Assembly (NCBI GenBank): GCA_963818685.1
Contig: CAWFTJ010000004.1
Location: 372,001-436,000, forward strand
Length of the DNA stretch: 64,000 nucleotides
From: CAJCJE01 sp963818685
GTDB taxonomy: Bacteria > Actinomycetota > Actinomycetes > Mycobacteriales > Pseudonocardiaceae
Direction of reading: 5' to 3'
The translations under genes and the position numbers were made by a program. The notes under the pieces are model-generated. The model made no database searches, was not told where the DNA came from, and saw only the letters and a program-made list of their open reading frames with translations. Positions 1 through 8,221 of the stretch are shown here, piece by piece; positions within the stretch are counted from its first letter, which is position 1; each line of letters opens with the position of its first letter.

Positions 1-1
1 C

Positions 2-307
2 TCGCACGCCGCGTTGATCGCGGAGATCCAGAGCTTGCTGGCCGCGCGAAACCCGGCTTCTCCACCCCGTGGGTCGTGGTCGCCGCGTGAGCCGCTGAGC
101 GGGAGCGAGATTCGCATCCTGCGTTACCTGCCGACCCATCTGACCATGCCGGAGATCGCCGACGAGCTGTCCGTCTCGCGTAACACGGTCAAGACCCACC
201 TGCGCAACCTCTACGCCAAGCTCGGCACGCACCGCCGAGGCGAGGCCGTGGCCCGCGCTCGCGACCTGGGCCTGTTGGCCCCCTCCGCCCGTGGTCTGAC
301 CCGCTGA
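2..307 (+). CDS. LuxR-type regulator, C-terminal part only (5' end outside window)
   Basis: The reading frame is open from base 2, so only the last ~101 residues of a longer protein are visible. They contain a complete LuxR/GerE helix-turn-helix (LSGSEIRILRYL, then IADELSVSRNTVKTHLRNLYAKL), with the recognition helix SRNTVKTHL followed by the usual RRGEAVARARDLGLL tail. The DNA-binding half is thus clear, but the N-terminal sensor is missing, so the protein could be a LAL/MalT-type regulator, a NarL-type response regulator or an orphan. The TTG at 14 is unlikely to be the true start, because the frame continues upstream without a stop and there is no room for a sensor domain. The next gene begins 78 bases downstream on the same strand. 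Confidence 0.85.
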   Translation, partial: SHAALIAEIQSLLAARNPASPPRGSWSPREPLSGSEIRILRYLPTHLTMPEIADELSVSRNTVKTHLRNLYAKLGTHRRGEAVARARDLGLLAPSARGLTR

Positions 308-385
308 ACGTGGACGCCCTTCGCAGCGAAATCACCCTGACTGTGTGATGGCGCGGTCACCCTCGCCGTGTGGAGGCTGAAGTCC

Positions 386-1831
386 ATGTCAGACGTTCGT
401 CACCCGCAGAAAGCCCAGCAGGATCGGCACGCCGAGGCTGCTCGTTACTCCCGGCGCTCGTTGCTGCGTGCCGGCGTGATCGGTGGAGGCGCGGCGGCCG
501 CGTTGGCCGCGTCCGGCGTGGCTGGGGCGGGCAGCGCCGCCGCCACCGCGCAGTCCACTTCCCCGGCCGCCGCCACCGCGAGCATGATGCAGAACCTGTT
601 CACCGAATCCGACCTCGACTTCGAGACGCTGTTCGCGTTCGGCAGCGCCGGATACGGGTGCGCCGAGTTCGGCGAGCTGGTGACGGTGGTCAACCAGGTC
701 AACAGTGCGGGCGCGTCGTACCAGACCTACTACGACGCCTTTCTCGCCCTCGCCAACCGCGTCGAGGCACTGGCCAGCCAGGAGTTGGCGGCCGGGCACA
801 CCGTCAACGCGCGTGGCGCCTACCTGCGTGCCTCGACGTACTACGACATGTGCCTGTACTTCATCCTCGGCACCACCGCCCGCGCTCAGGAAGCCGATTC
901 CTACGCGGCTGTGCAGCGCTGCTGGGACAAGGCAAGCCAGCTGTTCGACCCGCCGTTCGAACGGGTCCACATCCCCTACGGCAACAGCTGGCTGCCGGGC
1001 TACCTGCTCAAACCGGACAACCGGCCGGTGCGGCGGCCCACGATCATCCTCAACAACGGCCAGGACGCCCAGGACATCTCCCTCTATGCCATGGGCGGCG
1101 CGGACGCGATCGCGCGCGGCTACAACGCGTTGATCTTCGAAGGCCCAGGGCAGGGTTCGCTGCTGTTTCAACGGCAGATCCCGTTCCGGCCCGACTGGGA
1201 GAACGTCATCACGCCGGTCGTGGACTACCTGCGGTCCCGGTGCGACGTCGACCCGAGGCGCATCGTGCTGAACGGGTCGAGCCTCGGCGGCGGACTGGTC
1301 CTGCGTGCGGCCGCCTTCGAGCACCGGCTGGCCGCGGTCGTCGCCGACCCGGCGATCTACAGTCTCTGGGGGTGCTGGCAGGCCGGCGAGCAGTCGATCA
1401 CCTCGCTGTTCGCCGACGGCGCGAGCAAGGATCAGGTCAATGCCGAGTGGTCGCAGGTCATTCCGCATCTTGACGACGTCGCCCGGTACAACCTCGCCAA
1501 GCGCACCGAGCCCTATGGCCCGCGGTTCCTGCTCGCCGCGCGGGCCGGGCAGGTTCTGACCGACCTCTACGATCTGGGCACCACCCTGATGAAGTTCACG
1601 GTCGCCGGTGTCGTCGACAGGATCACCTCGCCGACGCTGGTGACCAGCTACGACAACGACGAACTGGTGAAGCCACCCGAGCAGCAGGGTGACCTGGTGT
1701 ACCAGCAGTTGCGTAGCCCGAAGCAGGTCCACACGTTCACCGCAGCGCAGGGCGCTGACCAGCACTGCGCTCCGATGGCACCGCAGACCCGCAACCAGGT
1801 CGTCTACGACTGGGTCGACGGTGTCCTGTGA
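386..1831 (+). CDS. Tat-exported alpha/beta hydrolase (esterase-like)
   Basis: The start is ATG 386, preceded by GGAGG at 372-376; the in-frame GTG at 368 overlaps that site. The product is 481 residues. Residues 21-27 (YSRRSLL) followed by a Gly/Ala-rich hydrophobic stretch form a twin-arginine signal, so the enzyme should be exported folded. The nucleophile elbow is GSSLG with Ser299. Asp423 or Asp425 (YDNDE) and His460 (DQHCAP) are the likely other triad members. The layout, a long N-terminal helical cap before the hydrolase core, resembles the family of 2,6-dihydropseudooxynicotine hydrolase and FrsA-like esterases. The substrate cannot be read from the sequence, and no clear partner gene adjoins it. 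Confidence 0.8.
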   Translation: MSDVRHPQKAQQDRHAEAARYSRRSLLRAGVIGGGAAAALAASGVAGAGSAAATAQSTSPAAATASMMQNLFTESDLDFETLFAFGSAGYGCAEFGELVTVVNQVNSAGASYQTYYDAFLALANRVEALASQELAAGHTVNARGAYLRASTYYDMCLYFILGTTARAQEADSYAAVQRCWDKASQLFDPPFERVHIPYGNSWLPGYLLKPDNRPVRRPTIILNNGQDAQDISLYAMGGADAIARGYNALIFEGPGQGSLLFQRQIPFRPDWENVITPVVDYLRSRCDVDPRRIVLNGSSLGGGLVLRAAAFEHRLAAVVADPAIYSLWGCWQAGEQSITSLFADGASKDQVNAEWSQVIPHLDDVARYNLAKRTEPYGPRFLLAARAGQVLTDLYDLGTTLMKFTVAGVVDRITSPTLVTSYDNDELVKPPEQQGDLVYQQLRSPKQVHTFTAAQGADQHCAPMAPQTRNQVVYDWVDGVL

Positions 1832-2319
1832 TCGCCAGCTCGCACAACCCGGTGATCGGCCCGACCGTGGTAGAGTCGCTGCTGACACGCATCAAGCCGT
1901 GGTATGCCTCTCGTGGCAGCCGGCCAGCACCACGCCCGTCCGGCCGTGCAGCGGTTCTACACCCCAGCTTCTATGCCCCCAGCAACGGCATTCCCTCCAG
2001 GCAGGCCAACGCCGCACTCGCAACGCCAGCGGAGGAAAACCACACCACAGACAGGAATCTGAGCCATCACTATTTCAACAGCAACCCCCACCCGGGTGCA
2101 GACCGACCAGACTTCTCCGGCCGTCCACCCGGTCCAGCCCGTTCAGTTCAGCCATGTCGTCGACCGGCCCACGCCTGACCGGGCCGCATCTGACCGGGCT
2201 GCGTCTGATCAGGAACAGTCCACGCATGACCAGGGCCTGGTCGTGCACTTCCAGTCTCCCTCGCGTTCGGTACTGTCCCTGGTTGCGTGAACACGCGCCG
2301 AGTGACAGGAAGGGCCTCC
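1832..2319. other. Intergenic, no convincing gene
   Basis: This 488-base stretch separates the hydrolase from the next gene. A GTG at 1828 overlaps the hydrolase stop and opens a frame to 2178. Only its first ~30 codons look coding, beginning IASSHNPVIG and vaguely like the C-terminal end of metallo-beta-lactamase-fold proteins. The rest is Pro/Arg/Ser-rich and resembles nothing I know. It may hold a short gene remnant. Between 2160 and 2210 there are short direct repeats of a GACCGGGC-like unit. Confidence 0.4.
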
Positions 2320-2739
2320 ATGGGTATCCGCTACACCGGCCCCTACGCGGAACAGGTCGAGCAACACGAGGGGCACGCGGCCAGCAAGTTCTCCGACGGC
2401 ACGATGGGTCCCGACCCTGCCACCGCGAGTCCGCTGGCCGCCTACCTTGCCACCTGTTCCTGTGGCTGGCAGGGCGAGTCGGAGCATCCCGCGACCGATC
2501 AAGGCGAGGAAGCCGCCGAGGCCCAGTGGAAGACCGAACACCTTGGCCCGCTGATCGACGCCGCCCGCGCCGGCTGGGACACCTGGCCGGATGAGCTGAT
2601 GCGGCAGGCCCGTTACGTGCGGGACCGGGTAAGGGCCGTCGATCCCGCTGAGGCGCTGCGGGTCCTCGACCAGATGATCGCCGATGTCGACTCCCGGCGC
2701 AGGACCGTCAACCGGCTCACGGTTCAGCCCGACCAGTAG
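2320..2739 (+). CDS. Small hypothetical protein with CSCGW motif
   Basis: The ATG at 2320 is chosen because an AGGAAGGG-like site lies just upstream and the conserved-looking part begins with GIRYTGPYAEQ; the in-frame GTG at 2287 lacks a comparable site. The 139-residue product is soluble and charged. It has a CSCGWQGES segment near residue 46, a two-cysteine motif seen in many small actinobacterial proteins of unknown function that could bind a metal. The C-terminal third is helical (LMRQARYVRDRVRAVDP, ALRVLDQMIADVDSRR). I do not recognise the family. Its 3' end overlaps the convergent membrane glycosyltransferase gene by 16 bases. Confidence 0.6.
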   Translation: MGIRYTGPYAEQVEQHEGHAASKFSDGTMGPDPATASPLAAYLATCSCGWQGESEHPATDQGEEAAEAQWKTEHLGPLIDAARAGWDTWPDELMRQARYVRDRVRAVDPAEALRVLDQMIADVDSRRRTVNRLTVQPDQ

Positions 2740-4178
2740 AGGGCAACCGTGATGTCACCAGCCCGATAGATCGCGGCCTGGTGCAGGCCGCGCTCGGCCA
2801 GCAACGCGGGCACGCTGGTACCGCCCGTCTCGACCAGCCATATCCGGCTGACGCCGTCGAGTCGACTGCCCAGGGTGACCTGGTCGGTCTCGGTGCCGCG
2901 CAGCGTGCCGGACGCGCTGGGCAAGGTGGCGAGGGCGAGGTCGTCGAGCGGGCCGAAGGCCGAGGGGTAGCCGAACGCGAACTCCCGTGGCATATCCGGG
3001 TAGTGGCAGGTCGGACAGTCGTAGAGCACGCCGTCACCGGGTCGTTCGCGCGCGGCGATGAGGTCGGCGGCGGAGCGGATGTCGTCGCCGTGACCGTCGA
3101 CCTGGCGTTGCGCGAGCTGGGTCGGCAGGCCGAGCCCGGCAATGAGCAGTAGCGCGATCACCCTGGGCGCCATGCCGATTCCGGCGAGCCCGACGCCGAC
3201 CGGCAGCGCGAGGGCGGGTAGGCAGTAGGCGACGTAGCGCTGCACGTACACGGGCATGGCGACCTCGGCCACGGCCAGCAGCAGCACCGGCGGCGCGATG
3301 AGCCAGGGCAGCGCGAGCCAGGCCGTTGCCGCGCCCGTCCTTGAACGCAGACCGAGTCCGATGAGGACACTCGCGAGCACGACCGAGCCGGTCGATCCGG
3401 CCAGCCACGCGGTGAGGTCGCCGGGGGCGGTTGCGTCCGGCGCGGTCAGCCAGCCGAGCTGGTCGCGCTGCCGCAAGGCCAGCACGACCACGGGCAGCGC
3501 GGGCAGACAGGCGAGCGTGGACATGCTGAGCCATCGGCGCAGCAGCGTGCGGTGGCGGGCCAGCAGGAAGACCGCGTGCCCGGCGAGCAGCAACAGGCCG
3601 AACAGGTTGAGCAGGCCAAGTGCGGCGATCGCGCCGCAGTAGCCGACCAACCAGCGGCGGTGGAGTTCCTCAGCGGCGCGCACGAGCAGGTAGCTGGCCA
3701 GCACGGCGCAGGCGAGCACGAAAGCGTACGAGCGCCCCTCCTGCCCATACCGGCTGACCTGCGGAAGCACCGCGAACACGAGCCCGGTGAGCAGACCGGC
3801 ACGGGGCGAATGCAACCGGCGGCCCACTGCCGCGACCCCGGCCGCCGCAGCCGTCATGGCCAGCAGCGACGGCAGTCGCAGCACGACCTCGGCGGTCCCG
3901 AAGGTGTGCACGATCGGCCACATGAGCAGGTAGTAGGCGCCGTGCACGGCGTCGACGCCGGCCAGCATGCGCAGCAACGCCGGCACCGAGCGCGCCTCGG
4001 CGTCGAGCGTGGCCGCCTCGTCGCGCCAGTACGAGGGCCTGCCAAGGTCCCACGCCATGATCACCAGCGTGACCAGGGCGGGAACGAGAAGCACACGATC
4101 GAGCCGCAGCCACCGACGGCGTTCGCACGAGATCCTTGGTTCGATTTCCGCCGTGTCGCCGAGCCGTGATGTTGGCAC
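2724..4178 (-). CDS. GT39-like polytopic membrane glycosyltransferase
   Basis: The 484-residue protein starts at GTG 4178 with AGGA seven bases upstream. After a basic N-terminus it has about ten to twelve hydrophobic segments. The first periplasmic loop carries YWRDEA (residues ~49-54), the Asp-Glu signature of the GT-C fold (GT39/ArnT/PMT-like enzymes), followed by HGAYYLLMWP. Such proteins use a polyprenyl-phosphate sugar to glycosylate a lipid, polysaccharide or protein outside the membrane. A soluble C-terminal domain (~residues 360-484) follows the last membrane span. The gene lies 23 bases after the histidine kinase gene and is probably in the same operon, suggesting envelope stress control. 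Donor and acceptor are unknown. Confidence 0.75.
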   Translation of the reverse strand: MPTSRLGDTAEIEPRISCERRRWLRLDRVLLVPALVTLVIMAWDLGRPSYWRDEAATLDAEARSVPALLRMLAGVDAVHGAYYLLMWPIVHTFGTAEVVLRLPSLLAMTAAAAGVAAVGRRLHSPRAGLLTGLVFAVLPQVSRYGQEGRSYAFVLACAVLASYLLVRAAEELHRRWLVGYCGAIAALGLLNLFGLLLLAGHAVFLLARHRTLLRRWLSMSTLACLPALPVVVLALRQRDQLGWLTAPDATAPGDLTAWLAGSTGSVVLASVLIGLGLRSRTGAATAWLALPWLIAPPVLLLAVAEVAMPVYVQRYVAYCLPALALPVGVGLAGIGMAPRVIALLLIAGLGLPTQLAQRQVDGHGDDIRSAADLIAARERPGDGVLYDCPTCHYPDMPREFAFGYPSAFGPLDDLALATLPSASGTLRGTETDQVTLGSRLDGVSRIWLVETGGTSVPALLAERGLHQAAIYRAGDITVALYWSG

Positions 4179-4201
4179 GACGCGATCCTGTCGAGCCGAG
4201 T

Positions 4202-5764
4202 TCAGACCTCCGCTGGAGAAACGTGCGAATCCGGTGTGAACTCACCCGGGCCGGCCACCGGCAGCGTCAGCCGCACCCGCAGGCCGTGCGGGGAGTTCGA
4301 CCCGGCCATCACCGATCCATTGTGGACGATGGCGATCTGGTTGACGATGGCGAGACCGAGGCCGGAACCGGGGTGTGCGGTCGTGGTGTCGGCGCGGTAG
4401 AACCGGTCGAAGATGCGCGGCAGTCGGTCTTGCGGCACGCCGGGCCCGGTGTCGGCGACCTCGATCTCGACCGCGTCGCCGTGCCGGCGCAGCGCCACCG
4501 TGGCCGAGCTGTCCTCCGGAGTGTGCGCGAGCACGTTGGCCAGCAGGTTGTCCACCGCCCTGCGCAGCAGTTCCTCGTCGCCGACAACGACAACGCCCTC
4601 GACGATCTCGGTGTGCCAGTCGCGCCTCGGCGCGGCCACCCGCATCCGCTCGACACAGTTGTCGACCAACTCGCTCAGCTCCACCGGCTCGGTCTGCTGG
4701 TCGGGGTGCTGGTCGAGGCGGGCCAACCGGAGCATGTCGTCCACAAGTCCGCTCATCCGCTTCGCCTCAAGGGTGACGCGCCGCATCACCTCGTCGACCT
4801 GGTCGCGCTCGGGCAGCGCACCCTGCTGGTAGAGCTCGGCATTGGCGCGCAGCGAGGCCAGTGGGGTGCGCAGCTCGTGGCTGGCATCGGCGAAGAACCG
4901 GCGCATCAACTCCTGCCCCGCCTCCCGCTCGCGCACCGACTCCTCGATGCGCCCCAGCATCCCGTTCAGCGCACTGCCCAGCCTGCCCACCTCGCTGTGC
5001 GGGTCCTGTTCGGTGACCCGGTCGGTGAGGTTGCCCGCGGTGATCCGGTCGGCCTGCGTTGCCATGGTCTCGATGGGCCGCAACCCGCGGCGCAGCAACC
5101 AGAACACGCCGAGTCCGATGAACAGCACGGCGGCGGCCGAGCCGATGATCACGATCAGCCGCAGCCGGTCCACTGCGCTGTTCACGTCGTCCAGTCTGGA
5201 GCTGACGATCACGATGCCGCCCGGCGTCGCGGCGGCGACCGTCCGCACCTGGCCCGTGCCATCGGCCGACTCGGCGGTCTGCGCACCGCCGTCGGCGGCC
5301 AACGCGCGCAGGTCATCGGGAATCGCGAAATCGAAGGTTTCCTGGCTCATCGTGGCCATGATCGTGGGGTTGAACGCCAGCGCCACTCCCCTGTCCCCGT
5401 CGTCTGGCTGGTAGACGACGGCGTACTGACCGATCAGGAACCGGTCGACCGGCGCGGTCAGATCGCCAAGCACCTGCGCGCCGCCAGGTAGCGGCGGTTT
5501 CGGGCGCTGGCTGGCGATCGCGTGCTCCTGGAGCACCTCGGCCGGCACGGCGGAGAGCCGGGATGCGGTGTTGACCGCTGCCGCGTGCAGCGTCGCGTCG
5601 ACCTGGTTCATCAGGTAGCCGCGCAGCGTGGTCACCGCGGCGAGGTCGAACGCCACCAACGCCACCAGCGTCACCGACACCACAGGGACGAGCACACGCA
5701 GCCGCAGTTGGCCACGCACCAGCCGACGGAACGGCCGTAGCCAGGATGGACGCTCAGAGTTCAT
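4202..5764 (-). CDS. HAMP-containing sensor histidine kinase
   Basis: The start at ATG 5764 overlaps the response-regulator stop by 11 bases, indicating coupled translation. The 520-residue protein has two membrane spans (about residues 19-42 and 184-206) around an extracytoplasmic sensor of ~140 residues. HAMP (RRGLRPIETMATQADRI) and HisKA follow, with ASHELRTPLASL and His296 as the phospho-acceptor. The HATPase domain shows the N box (LLRRAVDNLLANVLAHT), DTGPGVP and GSGLGLAIVNQI. It is a complete class I kinase of the kind partnered with OmpR-type regulators. The sensed signal is unknown; the glycosyltransferase gene downstream points to cell-surface homeostasis. Confidence 0.93.
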   Translation of the reverse strand: MNSERPSWLRPFRRLVRGQLRLRVLVPVVSVTLVALVAFDLAAVTTLRGYLMNQVDATLHAAAVNTASRLSAVPAEVLQEHAIASQRPKPPLPGGAQVLGDLTAPVDRFLIGQYAVVYQPDDGDRGVALAFNPTIMATMSQETFDFAIPDDLRALAADGGAQTAESADGTGQVRTVAAATPGGIVIVSSRLDDVNSAVDRLRLIVIIGSAAAVLFIGLGVFWLLRRGLRPIETMATQADRITAGNLTDRVTEQDPHSEVGRLGSALNGMLGRIEESVREREAGQELMRRFFADASHELRTPLASLRANAELYQQGALPERDQVDEVMRRVTLEAKRMSGLVDDMLRLARLDQHPDQQTEPVELSELVDNCVERMRVAAPRRDWHTEIVEGVVVVGDEELLRRAVDNLLANVLAHTPEDSSATVALRRHGDAVEIEVADTGPGVPQDRLPRIFDRFYRADTTTAHPGSGLGLAIVNQIAIVHNGSVMAGSNSPHGLRVRLTLPVAGPGEFTPDSHVSPAEV

Positions 5765-6503
5765 CGGGGCCCACCGGGTCGTCGGCACGGGGCAGCCGCA
5801 GGCTGTAGCCGACGCCGCGCTGGGTGTGGATCAGGTCAGGGCCGAACCGCGCCAGCTTGCGGCGCAGGTAGGCGATGTAGGTGGAGACCACCGTGCTGGT
5901 ACCGCCGAAGTCGTAGTCCCACACGTGATCCAGCAGTTGCCCTCGGGTCAGCACCCGGCCCGGGTTGAGCATCAGGAATCGCAACAGCCGGAACTCGGTT
6001 GGCGAGAGGTCCAGCGCGTGACCGGCGCGGCGCACCTCGTAGGTGTCCTGATCCAGTTCCAGGCCGGCGAAGGCGAGCACCGGCCCGGTCTCGGCCGGAC
6101 GGGCGCGGCGCAGCACGGACCGGATCCGCGCGGCCAGTTCCTCAAGGCCGAACGGCTTGGTCAGGTAGTCGTCGCCGCCGATGGTCAGCCCGGCGACCTT
6201 GTCGGCCTGGGTGTCCCTGGCGGTCAGGAAGATCACCGGCACCCAGAGTCCGTCCCGACGCAGCCGCCGCACCACCTCGAAGCCGTCGAAGTCGGGCAGC
6301 ATCACGTCCAGCACCACCAGATCGAACGGTCGTTCGCGGATCAGGTTCAGCGCCGCCGTGCCGGTCTCGCCGACGGTCACGTCGAAGCCGAGAAACCGCA
6401 GCGAGGCCGCGACCGCGTCCCGCAGGAACGGCTCGTCGTCGATCACCAACAGCCGACCGGGTGCGGGTACGGCCTGGTTCGGCAGCGCCGTCGTCGGTTC
6501 CAT
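5754..6503 (-). CDS. OmpR/PhoB-family response regulator
   Basis: ATG 6503 is preferred because GGAGGG lies directly upstream; it gives 249 residues. The receiver has the acidic pair Asp22-Asp23, phospho-acceptor Asp66 (LVVLDVMLPD), a conserved Thr (FLTARD) and Lys (LTKPF). A winged-helix trans_reg_C domain follows, with LDLSPTEFRLLRFLMLNPGRVLTRGQLLDHVW and the C-terminal VVSTYIAYLRRKL and GVGYSLR. It is the first gene of a three-gene operon with the kinase and the membrane glycosyltransferase, and it is the partner of the adjacent kinase. Nothing looks truncated. Confidence 0.95.
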   Translation of the reverse strand: MEPTTALPNQAVPAPGRLLVIDDEPFLRDAVAASLRFLGFDVTVGETGTAALNLIRERPFDLVVLDVMLPDFDGFEVVRRLRRDGLWVPVIFLTARDTQADKVAGLTIGGDDYLTKPFGLEELAARIRSVLRRARPAETGPVLAFAGLELDQDTYEVRRAGHALDLSPTEFRLLRFLMLNPGRVLTRGQLLDHVWDYDFGGTSTVVSTYIAYLRRKLARFGPDLIHTQRGVGYSLRLPRADDPVGPDEL

Positions 6504-6604
6504 CCACCGCCCTCCTCGCCTCGGCCATCCGACCACACCCGTGCCAACCCAGCATGCGAGCTGTGTGTGAGTTTCGTGTGGATGCCCTTGGCAGCGGGCA
6601 AGCC

Positions 6605-7207
6605 TCAGCGTCGGCGTAGCCCGTCGAGTGCGGCGTCGATGCCGGCGGCGAGCCCCTCGCGATCGGGCCGTGCTCGGGATACCAGCGCGGAGCCCTGGAA
6701 GAGCAGCAACAACAGTTGCGCCTGCGCCTCGGGGCTCGCGCTCGTCGTGACCTCGCCCGTGGCCTGAGCGCGGGCCAGGGCGGCCGTCATGACCTCGACG
6801 ACGCCGTCGTAGGCGGCGGCGACCAGCGCACGGGCCGCGTCGTCTCCTGGGACGAGTTCGGCCGTGGTGTTGCCGACAAGGCAGCCCCGCCGCCCCTGCG
6901 ATTGCTCCCGCGCCCCGGTCAGCGTGGCTGGTTCGAGAAGCATGTGCCGCAGCGCCGGCAGCACCGGGTCGGCCCGCAGGATCTCCTCAAGGTGCTCACG
7001 GTTCTCTCGGGCGTAGAGCGCGACGGCCTTCAGGTAGAGGTCGTGCTTGTCGCCGAAGGCGGCGTAGAGGCTGCCCCGCTGCACCCCCAACTCGTCGACC
7101 AGCTCCTGCACCGAGGTCGCCCCGTACCCCCGCGACCAGAACAGGTCGCGCGCGCGGGCCAACGCCTGCTCGATGTCGAAGGCGCGAGGACGTCCGGTGC
7201 GGGCCAT
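6605..7207 (-). CDS. TetR/AcrR-family repressor
   Basis: The ATG at 7207 begins MARTGRPRAFD, a normal TetR start; the frame open to 7393 runs through the operator and is not used. The 200-residue product has an N-terminal helix-turn-helix (TSVQELVDELGVQRGSLYAAFGDKHDLYLKAV, residues ~28-60) and a C-terminal ligand domain. That domain contains the RRGCLVGNTTAEL segment typical of one large actinobacterial TetR subgroup. It is divergent from the SDR/MFS operon, and the intergenic region has three matching operator half-sites. It very probably represses itself and the operon; the inducer may be a substrate of the MFS exporter or the SDR. Confidence 0.93.
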   Translation of the reverse strand: MARTGRPRAFDIEQALARARDLFWSRGYGATSVQELVDELGVQRGSLYAAFGDKHDLYLKAVALYARENREHLEEILRADPVLPALRHMLLEPATLTGAREQSQGRRGCLVGNTTAELVPGDDAARALVAAAYDGVVEVMTAALARAQATGEVTTSASPEAQAQLLLLLFQGSALVSRARPDREGLAAGIDAALDGLRRR

Positions 7208-7217
7208 ACGGATCATC

Positions 7218-7273
7218 CTACGACTTCTTGACTCGCCGTTCAAGAAGTCGTAGCTTGGGACATGACTTCTTGA
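7218..7273. promoter_or_regulatory. TetR operator: perfect 14-bp inverted repeat plus third half-site
   Basis: CTACGACTTCTTGA (7218-7231) and TCAAGAAGTCGTAG (7240-7253) are perfect inverted repeats with an 8-base spacer. A third copy of the core GACTTCTTGA occurs at 7264-7273. The cluster starts 11 bases upstream of the TetR start codon and ends 46 bases before the SDR gene, in the divergent promoter region. This is seen directly; binding by the adjacent TetR is inferred. Confidence 0.85.
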
Positions 7274-7318
7274 ACGATTGCATGGAAGTCGAGTCCATCG
7301 ACAACGGAGGTGACTGTC

Positions 7319-8221
7319 ATGCGGGTGTTCGTCACGGGAGCCTCGGGCTTCATCGGCTCGGCCGTGGTCGCCGAACTGCTGGGTGCCGGTCACGAGGTGA
7401 CCGGGCTGGCCCGCTCACCAGCGTCGGCCGCGCGGCTCACCGGGCTGGGCGCCGACGTGGCGCTGGCAACGCTCGCCGACCTGGACAGCCTGCGCACGGC
7501 CGCTGCCACCGCCGACGGCGTCATCCATCTCGCGTATCGGCACGGCGAACCGGCCACCGTGGCGGCGGAAACGGATCGACAGGTGATCGAGTCGCTCGGC
7601 GACGCGCTCGCCGGATCGGGCAGGCCGCTGGTCGTCACCTCCGGCACGCTCGTGCTCGGGGCGGGGCGCGTCGGCACCGAGTCCGACGCTCCAGATCCGG
7701 CCGCGCCGGCCGCTGCCAGGGCAGCCGGTGAGCGAGCCGCGCTGGCGCTGGCGGAACGCGATGTGCGGGTGTCGGTCGTGCGACTGGCTCCCTGCGTGCA
7801 CGACCGCGTGCGGCGCGGCTTCGCCGGTGCGCTCGTCGATGCAGCGCAGCGGTCCGGCTCGGCCGGCTATCTCGGCGACGGCTCGCAACGCTGGGCCGCC
7901 CTGCACCGGCAGGACGCGGCCCTGCTCTACCGGCTCGCCCTCGAACGAGCGCCAGCCGGGACCATCCTGCACGGCGTCGGCGAACCGGGCGTGCCGATGC
8001 GGGCCATCGCCGAACTCATCGCCACCAGCCTCGGCCTGCCCGTGGCAGAGGTGCCGGCAGACCGGGCCGAGGCCCACTTCGGCTGGCTCGCCGGCCTCGT
8101 CGGCACCGACGCCCCCGCCTCAAGCACCGCAACCCGATCGCTGCTGGCCTGGGAACCCACTCATCCCGGCCTGCTCGACGACCTCGCACACGGCGAGTTC
8201 TTCCAGGGAGCACAACGATGA
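7319..8221 (+). CDS. NAD(P)-dependent epimerase/SDR-like oxidoreductase
   Basis: Translation starts at ATG 7319 after GGAGG at ~7306, giving 300 residues; an ATG nine bases upstream is less well placed. The N-terminus MRVFVTGASGFIGSAVV contains the dinucleotide-binding GxxGxxG at residues 7-13 of an extended SDR. No clear YxxxK pair stands at the usual place, which fits the atypical NmrA/ThuE-like branch that often binds cofactor without strong epimerase activity. GVGEPGVPMRAIAELIATSLGLPV near residue 225 is typical of these proteins in actinobacteria. The stop overlaps the MFS start (ATGA). Control by the divergent TetR is inferred from the operator cluster. Confidence 0.85.
   Translation: MRVFVTGASGFIGSAVVAELLGAGHEVTGLARSPASAARLTGLGADVALATLADLDSLRTAAATADGVIHLAYRHGEPATVAAETDRQVIESLGDALAGSGRPLVVTSGTLVLGAGRVGTESDAPDPAAPAAARAAGERAALALAERDVRVSVVRLAPCVHDRVRRGFAGALVDAAQRSGSAGYLGDGSQRWAALHRQDAALLYRLALERAPAGTILHGVGEPGVPMRAIAELIATSLGLPVAEVPADRAEAHFGWLAGLVGTDAPASSTATRSLLAWEPTHPGLLDDLAHGEFFQGAQR

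Noticed and set aside
389..1888. 499-codon frame antisense to the alpha/beta hydrolase
   Set aside because: No domain is recognisable, and the plus-strand frame has a Tat signal and a catalytic triad.
1828..2178. Frame overlapping the hydrolase stop by GTGA, starting IASSHNPVIG
   Set aside because: Only ~30 codons look coding, with a faint metallo-beta-lactamase-like tail; the rest has no codon bias, so it is at most a remnant.
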